DNA from: Ignavibacteriales bacterium
GTDB taxonomy: Bacteria > Bacteroidota > Ignavibacteria > Ignavibacteriales > Ignavibacteriaceae
NCBI GenBank assembly: GCA_015709675.1
Contig: CP054182.1
Location: 971,448-1,035,447, forward strand
Reading direction: 5' to 3'
DNA length: 64,000 nt
The notes beneath the pieces were generated by a model. That model was not told the DNA's origin, did no database searches, and worked only from the letters and a program-made list of their open reading frames with translations. The position numbers were made by a program, and so were the translations under genes. Every line of letters begins with the position of its first letter. Position 1 is the stretch's first letter. Shown here in pieces: positions 34,344-43,973 of the stretch.

Positions 34344-37300
34344 ATGATTAATACTCTCGAACAGCTAAAACAAATACTTAAAAACCGGATTATGGTTCTT
34401 GACGGGGCAATGGGTACCATGATTCAGAGGCATACATTAACTGAAGAGGATTTCCGCGGAGAGCGTTTTAAGGATCATCCCCATGATCTTAAAGGGAATA
34501 ATGACCTCCTTGTTATAACCAGGCCCGATATTATAAAAAACATCCACCGGGAATATCTTGCCGCCGGTTCCGATATTATCGAAACAAATACTTTTAGCGG
34601 TACTGACCTTGCCCAGGCGGACTACCATCTTGAGCATCTGGTTTATGAAATTAATTATGAGGCAGCAAAGATAGCTAAGGAAGCCGCTGCCGAATACTCG
34701 GCAAAAACTCCGGATAAACCCCGCTTTGTTGCAGGAGCGTTGGGACCAACCAATAAAATGCTTTCCCTTTCCCCCGATGTTAACGATCCGAGTTTCCGAC
34801 CCATCACATTTGATAAGCTGGTTGAGAGTTATAAAGAGCAGGCACGCGGTCTGATTGACGGCGGATCTGATATCATGCTCATTGAAACAATTTATGATAC
34901 GCATAATGCCAAAGCGGCAATTTATGCCGTGCAGGATGTCTTTGCGGAGAAAAATGTTTCTCTCCCCATAATGATATCAGGGACCATTGTGGATCAGAGC
35001 GGAAGAACACTTTCTGGCCAGACAATAGCGGCATTCTGGGTATCAATAGCCCATTGCCCCAATCTGCTGAGCGTGGGCATTAACTGCGCCCTCGGAGCCA
35101 GCCAGATGCGAGAACTGATTAAGGAGCTATCAGCCCTTGCAAACTGTTATGTCAGTCTTTATCCAAACGCAGGGCTCCCCAATGAGTTCGGTGAGTATGA
35201 TGAGACCGCTCAGGAGATGGCTTCAATTCTCCGTGATTATGCAGAGCGCAGATATTTTAACATCGTTGGCGGATGCTGCGGAACAACACCTGACCATATT
35301 AGGGAGATTGCAAGAATATCCGCTGATTTTGAACCGCGGGAAATTCCCGATGTTCCCCGTTACCTGATGCTCTCCGGCATGGAGCCGCTTATTGTAAGAC
35401 CAGAAACCAACTTTGTCAATGTAGGTGAACGCACCAATGTAACCGGTTCAAAGAAGTTTGCGCGCTTAATAACCTCCGGCAATTATGAAGAGGCGCTTTC
35501 AATCGCAAAAGACCAGGTTGAAGGGGGAGCCCAGATTATTGATGTGAACATGGATGAGGGTATGCTTGACTCCGAAGAGGCAATGGTAAAGTTCCTTAAC
35601 CTTATTACTTCTGAGCCGGAAATAGCCAAGCTGCCGATAATGGTTGACTCCTCGAAGTGGAGTGTGCTGCTTTCAGGGCTGAAAACCATGCAGGGGAAAG
35701 GTATTGTAAACTCAATCAGTCTGAAAGAGGGGGAAGAAGTATTTAAGGAACACGCGCGTACCATTATGCGGTTCGGCGCGGCCGTTATTGTAATGGCCTT
35801 TGATGAGCAGGGGCAGGCTGATACATACGAAAGAAGAATTGCCATCTGCAAACGGGCTTATGATATACTGGTGAATGAAGTCGGGTTCAGAGCTGAAGAT
35901 ATCATTTTTGATCCGAATATCTTAACCGTTGCAACCGGGATTGAAGAGCATAATAACTACGCGGTTGACTATCTGAAGGCAACACAGTGGATAAAACAGA
36001 ATCTGCCTTATGCTAAAGTGAGCGGCGGTGTGAGCAATATATCCTTCTCATTCCGCGGAAATGATACTGTGCGTGAAGCAATGCATGCGGCATTCCTTTA
36101 TCACGGGGTGAAGGCGGGCATGGATATGGGTATTGTAAACGCGGGGCAGCTGGCTGTTTATGAGGAAATTCCGAAAGAGCTTCTTGAACTTGTGGAAGAT
36201 GTTCTGCTTAACCGCAGGCCTGATGCAACGGAGCGGCTGATTCATTACGCTGAAAGCATTAAGAAGGGGGATAAAACAGCAGCTGAGGAAGAGGAGTGGC
36301 GCAAACTTGACGTTGAGGAACGCCTGAAGCATGCTCTCATTAAAGGCATTGTGGATTATATAGAGCAGGATACTGAAGAGGCACGGCAGAAATATCCGGC
36401 ACCCTTACAGGTGATAGAAGGTCCGCTCATGGCGGGTATGAGTGTGGTTGGTGATCTTTTTGGTGCGGGGAAAATGTTTTTGCCGCAGGTGGTAAAAAGC
36501 GCCCGTGTAATGAAGAAATCAGTTGCATATCTTATACCGTTCATCGAAGCTGAAAAAACGAAAACCGGTGATGTGAGTGAACAGGGCACAGTCCTGCTGG
36601 CTACAGTTAAGGGAGATGTTCATGATATCGGAAAAAACATCGTGGGTGTTGTTCTCGGATGCAATAACTACCGTGTGGTAGATCTTGGTGTGATGGTTCC
36701 CACGGATAAAATTCTTGATGCCGCGGTAAAAGAAAAAGCTGATATACTTGGCCTTAGCGGACTTATTACTCCCTCGCTTGATGAAATGGTCGGAGTGGCA
36801 AAAGAAATGGAACGGAGGGGCATGAAGATACCGCTGCTGATTGGCGGAGCTACTACATCGAAGGTTCATACCGCGGTAAAGATAGCGCCTCATTACAGTT
36901 CCCCGGTTGTGCATGTGCTTGATGCATCGCGAAGCGTGCCGGTGGCGGGAAGTCTGCTTAATGAACAACTGAAGGGGGAATTTGTAAAGGGTATTGCCAA
37001 AGAATATGAAAAGCTGCGTGATGACCACAAGAAAAAGCGTGATGCAAAAAGCTATATATCACTCGAACAGGCGCGCGGAAACCGCTACAAGATAAACTGG
37101 AACGGGTATAAGCCGGTCAAACCCGCGGCAATGGGTGTGACTGAATTCGTTAACCTGCCGCTGGAGGAACTGCGTCCGTTTATTGACTGGACTCCGTTCT
37201 TTATGACCTGGGAACTGAAAGGAAAGTACCCGGAAATCCTGAGTGACAGCAAATACGGTGCAGAAGCAACGCGGGTATTTAATGATGCAAACGCACTGCT

Positions 37301-38042
37301 GGATAAAATTATCGCTGATAAGTCTCTCAGGGCAAACGGCGTGGTTGGTCTCTATCCTGCCAATACGGTAAACCATGACGACATTGAAGTATATACCGAT
37401 GAAGACCGGAAAGGAATACTCGCTGAGTTTTATACACTGCGTCAGCAGGCACAGAAAGCAGCGCAGGAGCCGAATATTGCTCTGGCTGATTTCCTTGCAC
37501 CCAAGGAAACCGGCGTTGAAGACTATATCGGGTTTTTTGCCGTAACCACCGGAATTGGTATCGAAAAGCTGATACAGGAATTTGAGAAGAATCATGATGA
37601 TTATTCTTCAATAATGGTTAAAGCAGTAGCTGACCGTCTTGCAGAGGCATTCGCGGAGTATCTGCATAAGAAAGTGAGAACGGATCTGTGGGGTTACGCA
37701 AAAGATGAAAAGCTTGATAACACTGACCTTATCAAAGAAGAGTATCAGGGAATCAGACCGGCACCCGGATATCCCGCATGCCCTGATCACACTGAAAAAT
37801 GGACACTCTTTAAGTTGCTTGAAGTTGAAAAACGCACCGGTATATCACTGACTGAAAGTCTGGCGATGTATCCTGCAGCATCGGTCTGCGGTGTTTATTA
37901 CTCACACCCGGAAGCAAAATACTTTACCACCGGAAAGCTGGGTAAGGATCAGGTGCTTGATTACCATAAGAGAAAAGGTATGAGCATCTCAGAAACCGAA
38001 AGATGGCTGAGTCCGGTGCTGAATTATGATGCAGGCGACTAA
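34344..38042 (+). CDS. metH: Cobalamin-dependent methionine synthase
   Basis: A full-length (1232-residue) MetH that transfers methyl from 5-methyltetrahydrofolate to homocysteine by methylcobalamin. Modules in order: homocysteine domain ([11 protein letters not shown]; zinc Cys in GINCALG and [11 protein letters not shown]), pterin domain ([28 protein letters not shown]), cobalamin domain ([16 protein letters not shown] with cobalt-ligating His760), and C-terminal AdoMet reactivation domain ([37 protein letters not shown]). All modules are intact, so the enzyme needs B12 and SAM-dependent reactivation. No B12 riboswitch was seen in the 139-base leader. A terminator follows at 38193. Confidence 0.98.
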   Translation: MINTLEQLKQILKNRIMVLDGAMGTMIQRHTLTEEDFRGERFKDHPHDLKGNNDLLVITRPDIIKNIHREYLAAGSDIIETNTFSGTDLAQADYHLEHLVYEINYEAAKIAKEAAAEYSAKTPDKPRFVAGALGPTNKMLSLSPDVNDPSFRPITFDKLVESYKEQARGLIDGGSDIMLIETIYDTHNAKAAIYAVQDVFAEKNVSLPIMISGTIVDQSGRTLSGQTIAAFWVSIAHCPNLLSVGINCALGASQMRELIKELSALANCYVSLYPNAGLPNEFGEYDETAQEMASILRDYAERRYFNIVGGCCGTTPDHIREIARISADFEPREIPDVPRYLMLSGMEPLIVRPETNFVNVGERTNVTGSKKFARLITSGNYEEALSIAKDQVEGGAQIIDVNMDEGMLDSEEAMVKFLNLITSEPEIAKLPIMVDSSKWSVLLSGLKTMQGKGIVNSISLKEGEEVFKEHARTIMRFGAAVIVMAFDEQGQADTYERRIAICKRAYDILVNEVGFRAEDIIFDPNILTVATGIEEHNNYAVDYLKATQWIKQNLPYAKVSGGVSNISFSFRGNDTVREAMHAAFLYHGVKAGMDMGIVNAGQLAVYEEIPKELLELVEDVLLNRRPDATERLIHYAESIKKGDKTAAEEEEWRKLDVEERLKHALIKGIVDYIEQDTEEARQKYPAPLQVIEGPLMAGMSVVGDLFGAGKMFLPQVVKSARVMKKSVAYLIPFIEAEKTKTGDVSEQGTVLLATVKGDVHDIGKNIVGVVLGCNNYRVVDLGVMVPTDKILDAAVKEKADILGLSGLITPSLDEMVGVAKEMERRGMKIPLLIGGATTSKVHTAVKIAPHYSSPVVHVLDASRSVPVAGSLLNEQLKGEFVKGIAKEYEKLRDDHKKKRDAKSYISLEQARGNRYKINWNGYKPVKPAAMGVTEFVNLPLEELRPFIDWTPFFMTWELKGKYPEILSDSKYGAEATRVFNDANALLDKIIADKSLRANGVVGLYPANTVNHDDIEVYTDEDRKGILAEFYTLRQQAQKAAQEPNIALADFLAPKETGVEDYIGFFAVTTGIGIEKLIQEFEKNHDDYSSIMVKAVADRLAEAFAEYLHKKVRTDLWGYAKDEKLDNTDLIKEEYQGIRPAPGYPACPDHTEKWTLFKLLEVEKRTGISLTESLAMYPAASVCGVYYSHPEAKYFTTGKLGKDQVLDYHKRKGMSISETERWLSPVLNYDAGD

Positions 38043-38192
38043 TTAGTAAAGAGGAGTTAGTAATTAGTAATACTTGCAGAGTTTGCCATTAGAAAGCTGC
38101 GGAATTTTGCTTTTACTTTGCTTCCTTTGCGTTAAAATTCAGGAAGAGGTTTCCCGCAGATTTCGCGGATGGACGCAGAAAAGTATTTTAAG

Positions 38193-38220
38193 ACCCCGCC
38201 AGAAGAGCGGGGTTTGTTTT
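38193..38220 (+). terminator. Rho-independent terminator
   Basis: ACCCCGC (38193-38199) pairs with GCGGGGT (38207-38213), followed by TTGTTTT. It ends the metH transcript. The DNA between metH and this hairpin contains AATTAGTAA repeats and a CGCAGATTTCGCGGATGGACGCAGA block like the one at 53520-53600. Confidence 0.85.
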
Positions 38221-38244
38221 ATTATTAAAGATTATATATAAGCT

Positions 38245-39690
38245 ATGTCCCGTACAAAATTAAAAAACGAACTGATAACCGTTACCATCGAGTCCTATGT
38301 ATTCGAGGGTAAAGGGCTTGCCCGTCACCGGAATATAACTGTTGAAGGGGAAGAGAAGGATCTGGTGATTTTTGTTGATCATGCATGTCCCGGTGATACA
38401 GCGGTAGTTGAAATCCGCAAAAAGAAGAAAAACTATTATGAAGCAGTAATCCGTGAGCTGATAACGCCGTCCCCCTTCAGGCAGACCGCGCGCTGCAGCT
38501 ATTTTGGAGTCTGCGGCGGATGCCGTCAGCAGGATATGATATATAGTCAGCAGGTGAAGTTCAAACATGAGCAGGTGGTGAATCTGTTTGAGCGGCTGGG
38601 GGGATTCAGCGGGTTTGAGATTCTTGATATAGTTGCTGCTCCGTCAGAGTTTTTCTACCGTAATAAGATGGAATTCACCTTCGCACGGAAGCGCTGGCTG
38701 ACCCGTGATGAAATTCAGGGGGACGCGCAATTTGATGAAGCACTTTTTGCGGGACTGCATGTTCCAGGCGTGTATGATAAGGTAATTGATATCAATGAAT
38801 GCTTTTTGCAGTCACCGGAGAGCAATGCAATTCTGAATTATTCCCGTGATTTTTTCCTGAAGAAGGGTATTCCGGCTTATACCACATCAGACCACACCGG
38901 TTTTCTGCGGAATCTGGTAATCCGACAGACCGGAAACACAGATCAGCTGATGGTGAATCTGGTCACGGCAGGTGAGAATCCGGAACTGATGCAGGAGTAT
39001 TCCGTATATATACGGGAACTGGTGCCGGGCATAACTACCATAGTAAACAATATTAACAGAGGTAAGGCAACCGTAGCAACCGGGGAATATGAGATCGTTA
39101 TTTACGGTCCCGGCTACATTGAGGATGAGATAGGGCACTGCAGATTCCGTATCAGTTCAAATTCATTTTTCCAGACAAACACAAAGCAGGCGGAGCGGCT
39201 TTACGCTATTGCCAGGGAGTTCGCGGGGATAAAGAAGTCTGATGTTGTGTATGATCTCTACTGCGGAGCCGGAACGATCACTTTATATGTCGCCGGTGAT
39301 GCAAAAGAGGTGTACGGCTTTGAGGCGTCCTCATCGGCTATTAAAGATGCGGCAGTTAATCAGCAGATTAACAGGAACAGCAATACGCGTTTCTTTGAGT
39401 CGAATCTTTACAAAAGTTTTCTCCCTGAGGTTGAGGGTAATAATCTGCCCAAACCGGATATCCTTATTACCGATCCTCCGAGAAACGGCATGCACACCAC
39501 AACTGTGGAAGATATACTTAAACTGAAGCCGGGGAAAATTGTATATATAAGCTGCAATCCCGCGACTCAGGTCCGTGATATTAAACTGCTGGCGGAAGGG
39601 GGCTATAAACTGGAAAAAATTCAGCCGGTGGATATGTTCCCGCATACCTATCATATTGAGAATGTAGCATTATTGAAGTATGAATTATGA
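38245..39690 (+). CDS. rlmD: 23S rRNA (uracil-5-)-methyltransferase RlmD-type
   Basis: A 481-residue TrmA/RumA-family enzyme that methylates uracil C5 in RNA. Visible parts: an N-terminal TRAM domain (VTIESYVFEGKGLARH), the iron-sulfur cluster cysteines in ARCSYFGVCGGCRQQD, motif DLYCGAGTITLYVA (SAM binding), DPPRNGMHT (motif IV), and the catalytic loop KIVYISCNPATQVRD with the nucleophilic Cys. RlmD acts on U1939 of 23S rRNA; RlmCD or another TrmA-like target cannot be excluded. The gene is single, without a strong Shine-Dalgarno. Confidence 0.92.
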   Translation: MSRTKLKNELITVTIESYVFEGKGLARHRNITVEGEEKDLVIFVDHACPGDTAVVEIRKKKKNYYEAVIRELITPSPFRQTARCSYFGVCGGCRQQDMIYSQQVKFKHEQVVNLFERLGGFSGFEILDIVAAPSEFFYRNKMEFTFARKRWLTRDEIQGDAQFDEALFAGLHVPGVYDKVIDINECFLQSPESNAILNYSRDFFLKKGIPAYTTSDHTGFLRNLVIRQTGNTDQLMVNLVTAGENPELMQEYSVYIRELVPGITTIVNNINRGKATVATGEYEIVIYGPGYIEDEIGHCRFRISSNSFFQTNTKQAERLYAIAREFAGIKKSDVVYDLYCGAGTITLYVAGDAKEVYGFEASSSAIKDAAVNQQINRNSNTRFFESNLYKSFLPEVEGNNLPKPDILITDPPRNGMHTTTVEDILKLKPGKIVYISCNPATQVRDIKLLAEGGYKLEKIQPVDMFPHTYHIENVALLKYEL

Positions 39691-39934
39691 ATTATGAATT
39701 GTGAATTGTGAATTTGGATGGCTGAAACATATTATATAAGTTACGAATAAATGCGAAAAATATTTGTAGTGACAGGTCGTGACCTGTCATAAAGTATGCT
39801 GTTGAGAGTTTTATCATGGACTCGATAGGATAAGTCACGACTTGCCCCTACGGATGGCTATTGATTCAGGGGAACAGATTTTTCTGAATTTTTGTTAAAA
39901 TTTTAGCTTCAAAAACAAACAAAAAGAGGACACA
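39691..39934. repeat. Intergenic simple repeats and decayed family A palindromes
   Basis: GAATTATGAATTATGAATTGTGAATT repeats (short words of 7-9 bases) lie at 39678-39714. Two decayed family A palindromes follow: GTGACAGGTCGTGACCTGTCA near 39771 and GGATAAGTCACGACTTGCCCCTAC near 39827 (each shown in part). No gene is present. Confidence 0.75.
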
Positions 39935-40783
39935 ATGAAAAATTTCTTATTTTTTCTGCTCATATTTTCAGTAATGATTATGGCAGACGAAACAGACAAG
40001 AACAAAAAATCCTGCTGCGCGGTAACACCGGATAAGGATTTCGCCGCTTTTGCTTCCGATTCTGAATTCAGAATGAAGCACGATACCCCTGCTCCCTTTG
40101 TGTATGAGTCTGATCTGGGTTCGATGATTACTATGAAATCAGCCGACGGAGCCGATGCGCGTGCTTTTTTTATCGAAGCAAAAAAGAAAAGCAATAAGTA
40201 TCTGATAGTTATTCACGAATGGTGGGGGCTGAATGACCACATTAAGAATGAAGCAGCAAAGCTTTATAATGATCTGGGAGATGTGAACGTCCTGGCTCTT
40301 GATATGTATGACGGCAAGGTGACCTCCAACCGCGACAGCGCCGGAATGCTGATGCAGTCCCTTAGCACAGAACGCGCAATGGCGATTATCAACGCTGCGC
40401 TGAATTTTACCGGAAAGAACGCCAAGGTTGCAACTATCGGCTGGTGCATGGGCGGAGGTTTCTCCCTTCAGGCAGCAATTGAAGGGGGAAGCAAGGTTAA
40501 GGGCTCTGTTATTTATTACGGTATGCCTGAAAAGGATGTAACCCGGCTGAAGAAACTGAAGGCAGAGGTGCTCGGCATTTTCGCTTCACGGGAGACCTGG
40601 ATTTCACCTGCAGTGGTGGATGAGTTTAAGGCAAATATGAAAAAGGCAGGCAAAAAACTTTCCGTGACTTCATTTGATGCAGAGCATGCATTTGCCAACC
40701 CAAGCAATCCGAATTATAATTCAGATTATACCGCCAAAGCGTATGGAATGAGTCTGGATTTTATAAAAAGAAAATTAAAATAA
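39935..40783 (+). CDS. Exported dienelactone-hydrolase-family protein
   Basis: A 282-residue alpha/beta hydrolase with signal peptide MKNFLFFLLIFSVMIMA, so it works outside the cytoplasm. The body is dienelactone hydrolase-like: IVIHEWWGLNDHIKNEA, VLALDMYDGKV, the nucleophile elbow IGWCMGGGFSLQA with Cys161, and HAFANPSNPNYNS with His241. The acid is unusual: GIFASRETWISP has Glu210 where the family normally has Asp (spacings Cys+49 and 31 before His match the usual Cys-Asp-His triad). The mature N-terminus has a CC pair (KKSCCAVT). Substrate unknown. AGAGGA precedes the ATG; a terminator follows. Confidence 0.88.
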   Translation: MKNFLFFLLIFSVMIMADETDKNKKSCCAVTPDKDFAAFASDSEFRMKHDTPAPFVYESDLGSMITMKSADGADARAFFIEAKKKSNKYLIVIHEWWGLNDHIKNEAAKLYNDLGDVNVLALDMYDGKVTSNRDSAGMLMQSLSTERAMAIINAALNFTGKNAKVATIGWCMGGGFSLQAAIEGGSKVKGSVIYYGMPEKDVTRLKKLKAEVLGIFASRETWISPAVVDEFKANMKKAGKKLSVTSFDAEHAFANPSNPNYNSDYTAKAYGMSLDFIKRKLK

Positions 40784-40795
40784 GATATATATTTG

Positions 40796-40823
40796 GCCCC
40801 GCGCAGTTTTGTGCGGGGCATTT
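40796..40823 (+). terminator. Rho-independent terminator
   Basis: GCCCCGC (40796-40802) pairs with GCGGGGC (40813-40819), then ATTTT. It separates the hydrolase gene from the convergent operon ending at 40849. Confidence 0.87.
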
Positions 40824-40848
40824 TAGCCACGAATTTCACGAATCAGCA

Positions 40849-41847
40849 CTAATATCCCCCGCCGGTTTTAACCACCACTCTGCCGGTTACTTTTCCTTTA
40901 AGAATTTGCTCTATATACTCTTTCAGACCACTCAACGTAACTTCAGTGACTAACTCTTCCGGGATTTCAGGTTTCCAGACGGTCGCAAGGTTTTTCCAGA
41001 GCTGAACACGAAGCGTGTACGGAGTTTCAGCAGAGTTAACACCAAGCATATTTACTCCGCGGATGATGAGCGGGAATACCGGCATGGTGAGCATGGAAGA
41101 ATTTGCAAGCCCCAGCACGGAGACATTTCCAAAAGGTCTTGTTGAACGGACTACGGTTGAGAGAATATCACCTCCGACGGTATCAATTGCGTGTGCCCAT
41201 CTGCCGCTCAGGAGTCCGCGGTTTGAGGTATCTTTCAGTTCAGATGAACTGATGATATCAGAAGCGCCGAGCAGCCGGAGAAAATCATGTTTATCTTCTT
41301 TTAGTGTAGCGGCCGTAACTTCATATCCGAGATGATGCAGAATAAGCACTGCCAGTGAACCCACACCTCCTGTGGCGCCTGTAACCAGAACCGCACCCTG
41401 ATCAGGCTGCATTCCGTTAACAAGCATTCTGTGCAAGGCCAGAGCGGTTGTATATCCTGCTGTTCCGAGAATCATTGCGTGTTTCATGCTCAGACCAAGG
41501 GGCAGTGGAACTACCCAGGCGGCAGGAACTCGTATATACTGGCCGAATCCGCCCGGAGTATTCATGCCGAGGTCATAGCCGGTTACCAAAACCTGATCCC
41601 CCTCCTTGTATAGAGGAGTGAGAGATTGAGCCACATATCCCGCGGCATCAATACCGGGGGTGAAGGGATATTTTCTGGTTACCCCTTTATTGCCGGTTGC
41701 CGAGAGTGCATCCTTGTAATTAAGTGAAGAATACTCAACTTTAATAAGTACTTCGCCTGCGGGCAGATTATCCGTCTGAAGTTCTGTGAGAACCTGTTCA
41801 AAGACACCGTTCTCCCGCTCATGTGCTACAAGTGCTTTATACTGCAT
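40849..41847 (-). CDS. yhdH: YhdH/AcuI-family NADPH oxidoreductase
   Basis: A 332-residue zinc-free medium-chain dehydrogenase of the YhdH/YhfP group. Hallmarks: VEYSSLNYKDALSATGNKG and YPFTPGIDAAGYV near the N-terminus, VLVTGYDLGMNTPGGFGQYI, GTAGYTTALALHRM, and the NADPH loop VLVTGATGGVGSLAVLIL. Family members reduce acryloyl-CoA (AcuI) or quinones. It is the last gene of a four-gene minus-strand operon, starting 12 bases after hemC ends. Physiological substrate here is inferred only. Confidence 0.9.
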   Translation of the reverse strand: MQYKALVAHERENGVFEQVLTELQTDNLPAGEVLIKVEYSSLNYKDALSATGNKGVTRKYPFTPGIDAAGYVAQSLTPLYKEGDQVLVTGYDLGMNTPGGFGQYIRVPAAWVVPLPLGLSMKHAMILGTAGYTTALALHRMLVNGMQPDQGAVLVTGATGGVGSLAVLILHHLGYEVTAATLKEDKHDFLRLLGASDIISSSELKDTSNRGLLSGRWAHAIDTVGGDILSTVVRSTRPFGNVSVLGLANSSMLTMPVFPLIIRGVNMLGVNSAETPYTLRVQLWKNLATVWKPEIPEELVTEVTLSGLKEYIEQILKGKVTGRVVVKTGGGY

Positions 41848-41859
41848 AGTCAGGTAAAA

Positions 41860-42816
41860 CTATTTTACTTTCTGGTTTTTTCTTGACTGCTCGTAAATCT
41901 CAGCCAGAATTTTATCAGCTCCTGCTTTCAGAAGATCTTTGGCGAGTTTTTTACCAAGCAAGGCAGGATTCTTTTTGCTGCCCCGCATACGCTTGCGGAA
42001 GGTAATGGTGCCATCCACAGAACCGACTATAGCATCAAGCCAGAGGCCGGAACTTGACGCGGTCGCATACGCTCCGATGGGCACCTGACAGCCCCCTTCA
42101 AGTTCTTTCAGGAGAGTTCTTTCCGCAATGACCGCGGCATAGGTTGCTTCATCATGCAGGACACGGAGAATTTCATGGACTTCCTGATTGTCCTTGTGAA
42201 TCTCAATGCCAAGTGCGCCCTGGCCCACAGCGGGGAGCATCACGTCTTTTGGTATATATGATGATATATACTGTTTGAGCCCCAGCCGTTCAACGCCGGC
42301 GCGGGCGAGGATGATGGCATCCCATTTTGAAGCGAGGAATGTTTTAATGCGCGAGGGAACGTTACCGCGAAGTTCTTCGATCTTAATATCAGGACGGAGA
42401 TGCAGCAGCTGACTCCGGCGGCGAAGCGAACCTGTTCCCACCACAGCACCCTCAGGGAGGGAGTCAATAGTGGTTTTTTTCTTTCTTGCGATAAGAACAT
42501 CTTCCACGTCATGCCGTTTGGTGACGCAGGAGAGCATCAGGCCGTCAGGCAGTGTGGTCTGCAGATCTTTCAGACTGTGTACGGCAAGATCAATGGACTT
42601 CTCAAGCAATGCAACTTCAAGTTCTTTTGTGAAAAGGCCCTTGTCACCGATTTTTGAAAGGGCAACATCAAGGATTTTATCTCCTTTGGTCTTAATGATC
42701 TTAATTTCAACTTCAATCTTTTTGTTTTTCTTTTCAAGCTCTCTTTTAACATGATTTGCCTGCCAGAGTGCCAGTTCGCTTCCGCGGGATCCGATTATGA
42801 TTTTCTTTTTCGCCAT
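41860..42816 (-). CDS. hemC: Porphobilinogen deaminase (hydroxymethylbilane synthase)
   Basis: HemC condenses four porphobilinogens into hydroxymethylbilane for haem and cobamide synthesis. The 318-residue length and motifs fit: IIIGSRGSELALWQANHVK, FTKELEVALLEKSIDLAVHSLKD, GTGSLRRRSQL, and LEGGCQVPIGAYA with the dipyrromethane-cofactor Cys243. It lies 18 bases after the glycosyltransferase gene at 42835 and 12 bases before yhdH, so it is co-transcribed. Finding hemC apart from other hem genes and with glycolipid genes is odd. The supply of tetrapyrroles matches the MetH (B12) and haem-protein genes elsewhere. Confidence 0.97.
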   Translation of the reverse strand: MAKKKIIIGSRGSELALWQANHVKRELEKKNKKIEVEIKIIKTKGDKILDVALSKIGDKGLFTKELEVALLEKSIDLAVHSLKDLQTTLPDGLMLSCVTKRHDVEDVLIARKKKTTIDSLPEGAVVGTGSLRRRSQLLHLRPDIKIEELRGNVPSRIKTFLASKWDAIILARAGVERLGLKQYISSYIPKDVMLPAVGQGALGIEIHKDNQEVHEILRVLHDEATYAAVIAERTLLKELEGGCQVPIGAYATASSSGLWLDAIVGSVDGTITFRKRMRGSKKNPALLGKKLAKDLLKAGADKILAEIYEQSRKNQKVK

Positions 42817-42834
42817 GAAATGTTTCCGTTATTA

Positions 42835-43971
42835 TTAAAAATTTGCAATATATTCACTCACGGCTGAGGTACCGTTTTCAAGCTGTGCCTGCCGTATATT
42901 TCTGATAAAGCTCTGATACCACTCCTCATCATCAAACAGCCGGTGAACCAGGGCCGGAATTTTGGAAGTGTTTTTTTCATACAGTCCCATATTGTTGTTT
43001 ACGATATACTCCACATTTCCCTTTTCCTGTTCCCAGAGATAGTCCACCACGATGGGAACTTTTTGCGTGTGAAGTATTTCCATAAACGTTGACGCACCGC
43101 ATTTGGTGATAACAACATCTGAAATATTGATCAGATCATACACAAAATCCACATAGCCAAAGATATGAAGATTAGTTAAGCCTTTTTCAGCCTTCATTCT
43201 TTCCAGCTTTGCTTTAAGCCCCTGATTACGTCCGCAAACCACTGCAACCGGCCGGCTGAAACCTGTGGCGTATAGCTTTGAAAGAATTGGATACGCATTT
43301 GCAAGCCCGTCACCGCCGCCGAGCAGCAGGAGGAGTTTTTCATCAGGGCTGAATCCGTGTTTCTGCTTTAGTGCCGGAATCTCCTCTTTGGGAACGGGAG
43401 TAGAAAATTTCTGATCAAGAATAAACGGGAATGCCGAAACACGATTTTCAGGAATACCCATAGCAATACACTTTGCGCGGAGTGATTCACTGAAGACAAT
43501 AAAATTCTGATCTTTCCTGAAGAACCAGAGCGGGTGCGCGGTAAATGGATCTGTTACCACCGTGAGAACCGTTGTATCAAGCTTGTGTTTCTTCAGGATT
43601 TTATATACCGGAGCATAGGAAAAAAAGTGAAAGACGATAATCTTTGACGGCTTTTTCTCTAGAATCATTCTTTCAAGATATTTTTCAGAATGAAAGTGAA
43701 CCAGATAGCGGTTCCAGTAACCAATAGGCTTCAGTTTATTTGTTAAATAGAGAAACTCATAATACCACTGTGCTTTTGCCTGAAGAATACGGTAACCATC
43801 TTCCAGAAGATAGCGGGAAATCGGACCCACTTCCTCAAATGCATTTACCAGAATGGGATGTATCTTATCAGGATAAACGCTGTTCAGATAGTTCGCGACG
43901 GAACGAGCCGGGGCAAGGTGGCCTCCTCCGGTCTTGAGATAGATTAGAAGATAATTTTCTTTAGTGCTCAT
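42835..43971 (-). CDS. MGDG-synthase-like glycosyltransferase
   Basis: A 378-residue glycosyltransferase with the N-terminal LIYLKTGGGHLAPARSVANYL motif of the monogalactosyldiacylglycerol synthase/GT28 family (GGGH.S.A..L), TVVTDPFTAHPLWF, and the C-terminal nucleotide-sugar half LLLGGGDGLANAYPIL, with CGRNQGLKAKLERM and VVITKCGASTFMEIL (donor-binding). Family members add galactose or glucose to diacylglycerol at the inner membrane. It overlaps the next upstream gene's end almost directly (2 bases apart), so the two act or at least are expressed together. Confidence 0.87.
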   Translation of the reverse strand: MSTKENYLLIYLKTGGGHLAPARSVANYLNSVYPDKIHPILVNAFEEVGPISRYLLEDGYRILQAKAQWYYEFLYLTNKLKPIGYWNRYLVHFHSEKYLERMILEKKPSKIIVFHFFSYAPVYKILKKHKLDTTVLTVVTDPFTAHPLWFFRKDQNFIVFSESLRAKCIAMGIPENRVSAFPFILDQKFSTPVPKEEIPALKQKHGFSPDEKLLLLLGGGDGLANAYPILSKLYATGFSRPVAVVCGRNQGLKAKLERMKAEKGLTNLHIFGYVDFVYDLINISDVVITKCGASTFMEILHTQKVPIVVDYLWEQEKGNVEYIVNNNMGLYEKNTSKIPALVHRLFDDEEWYQSFIRNIRQAQLENGTSAVSEYIANF

Positions 43972-43973
43972 GG

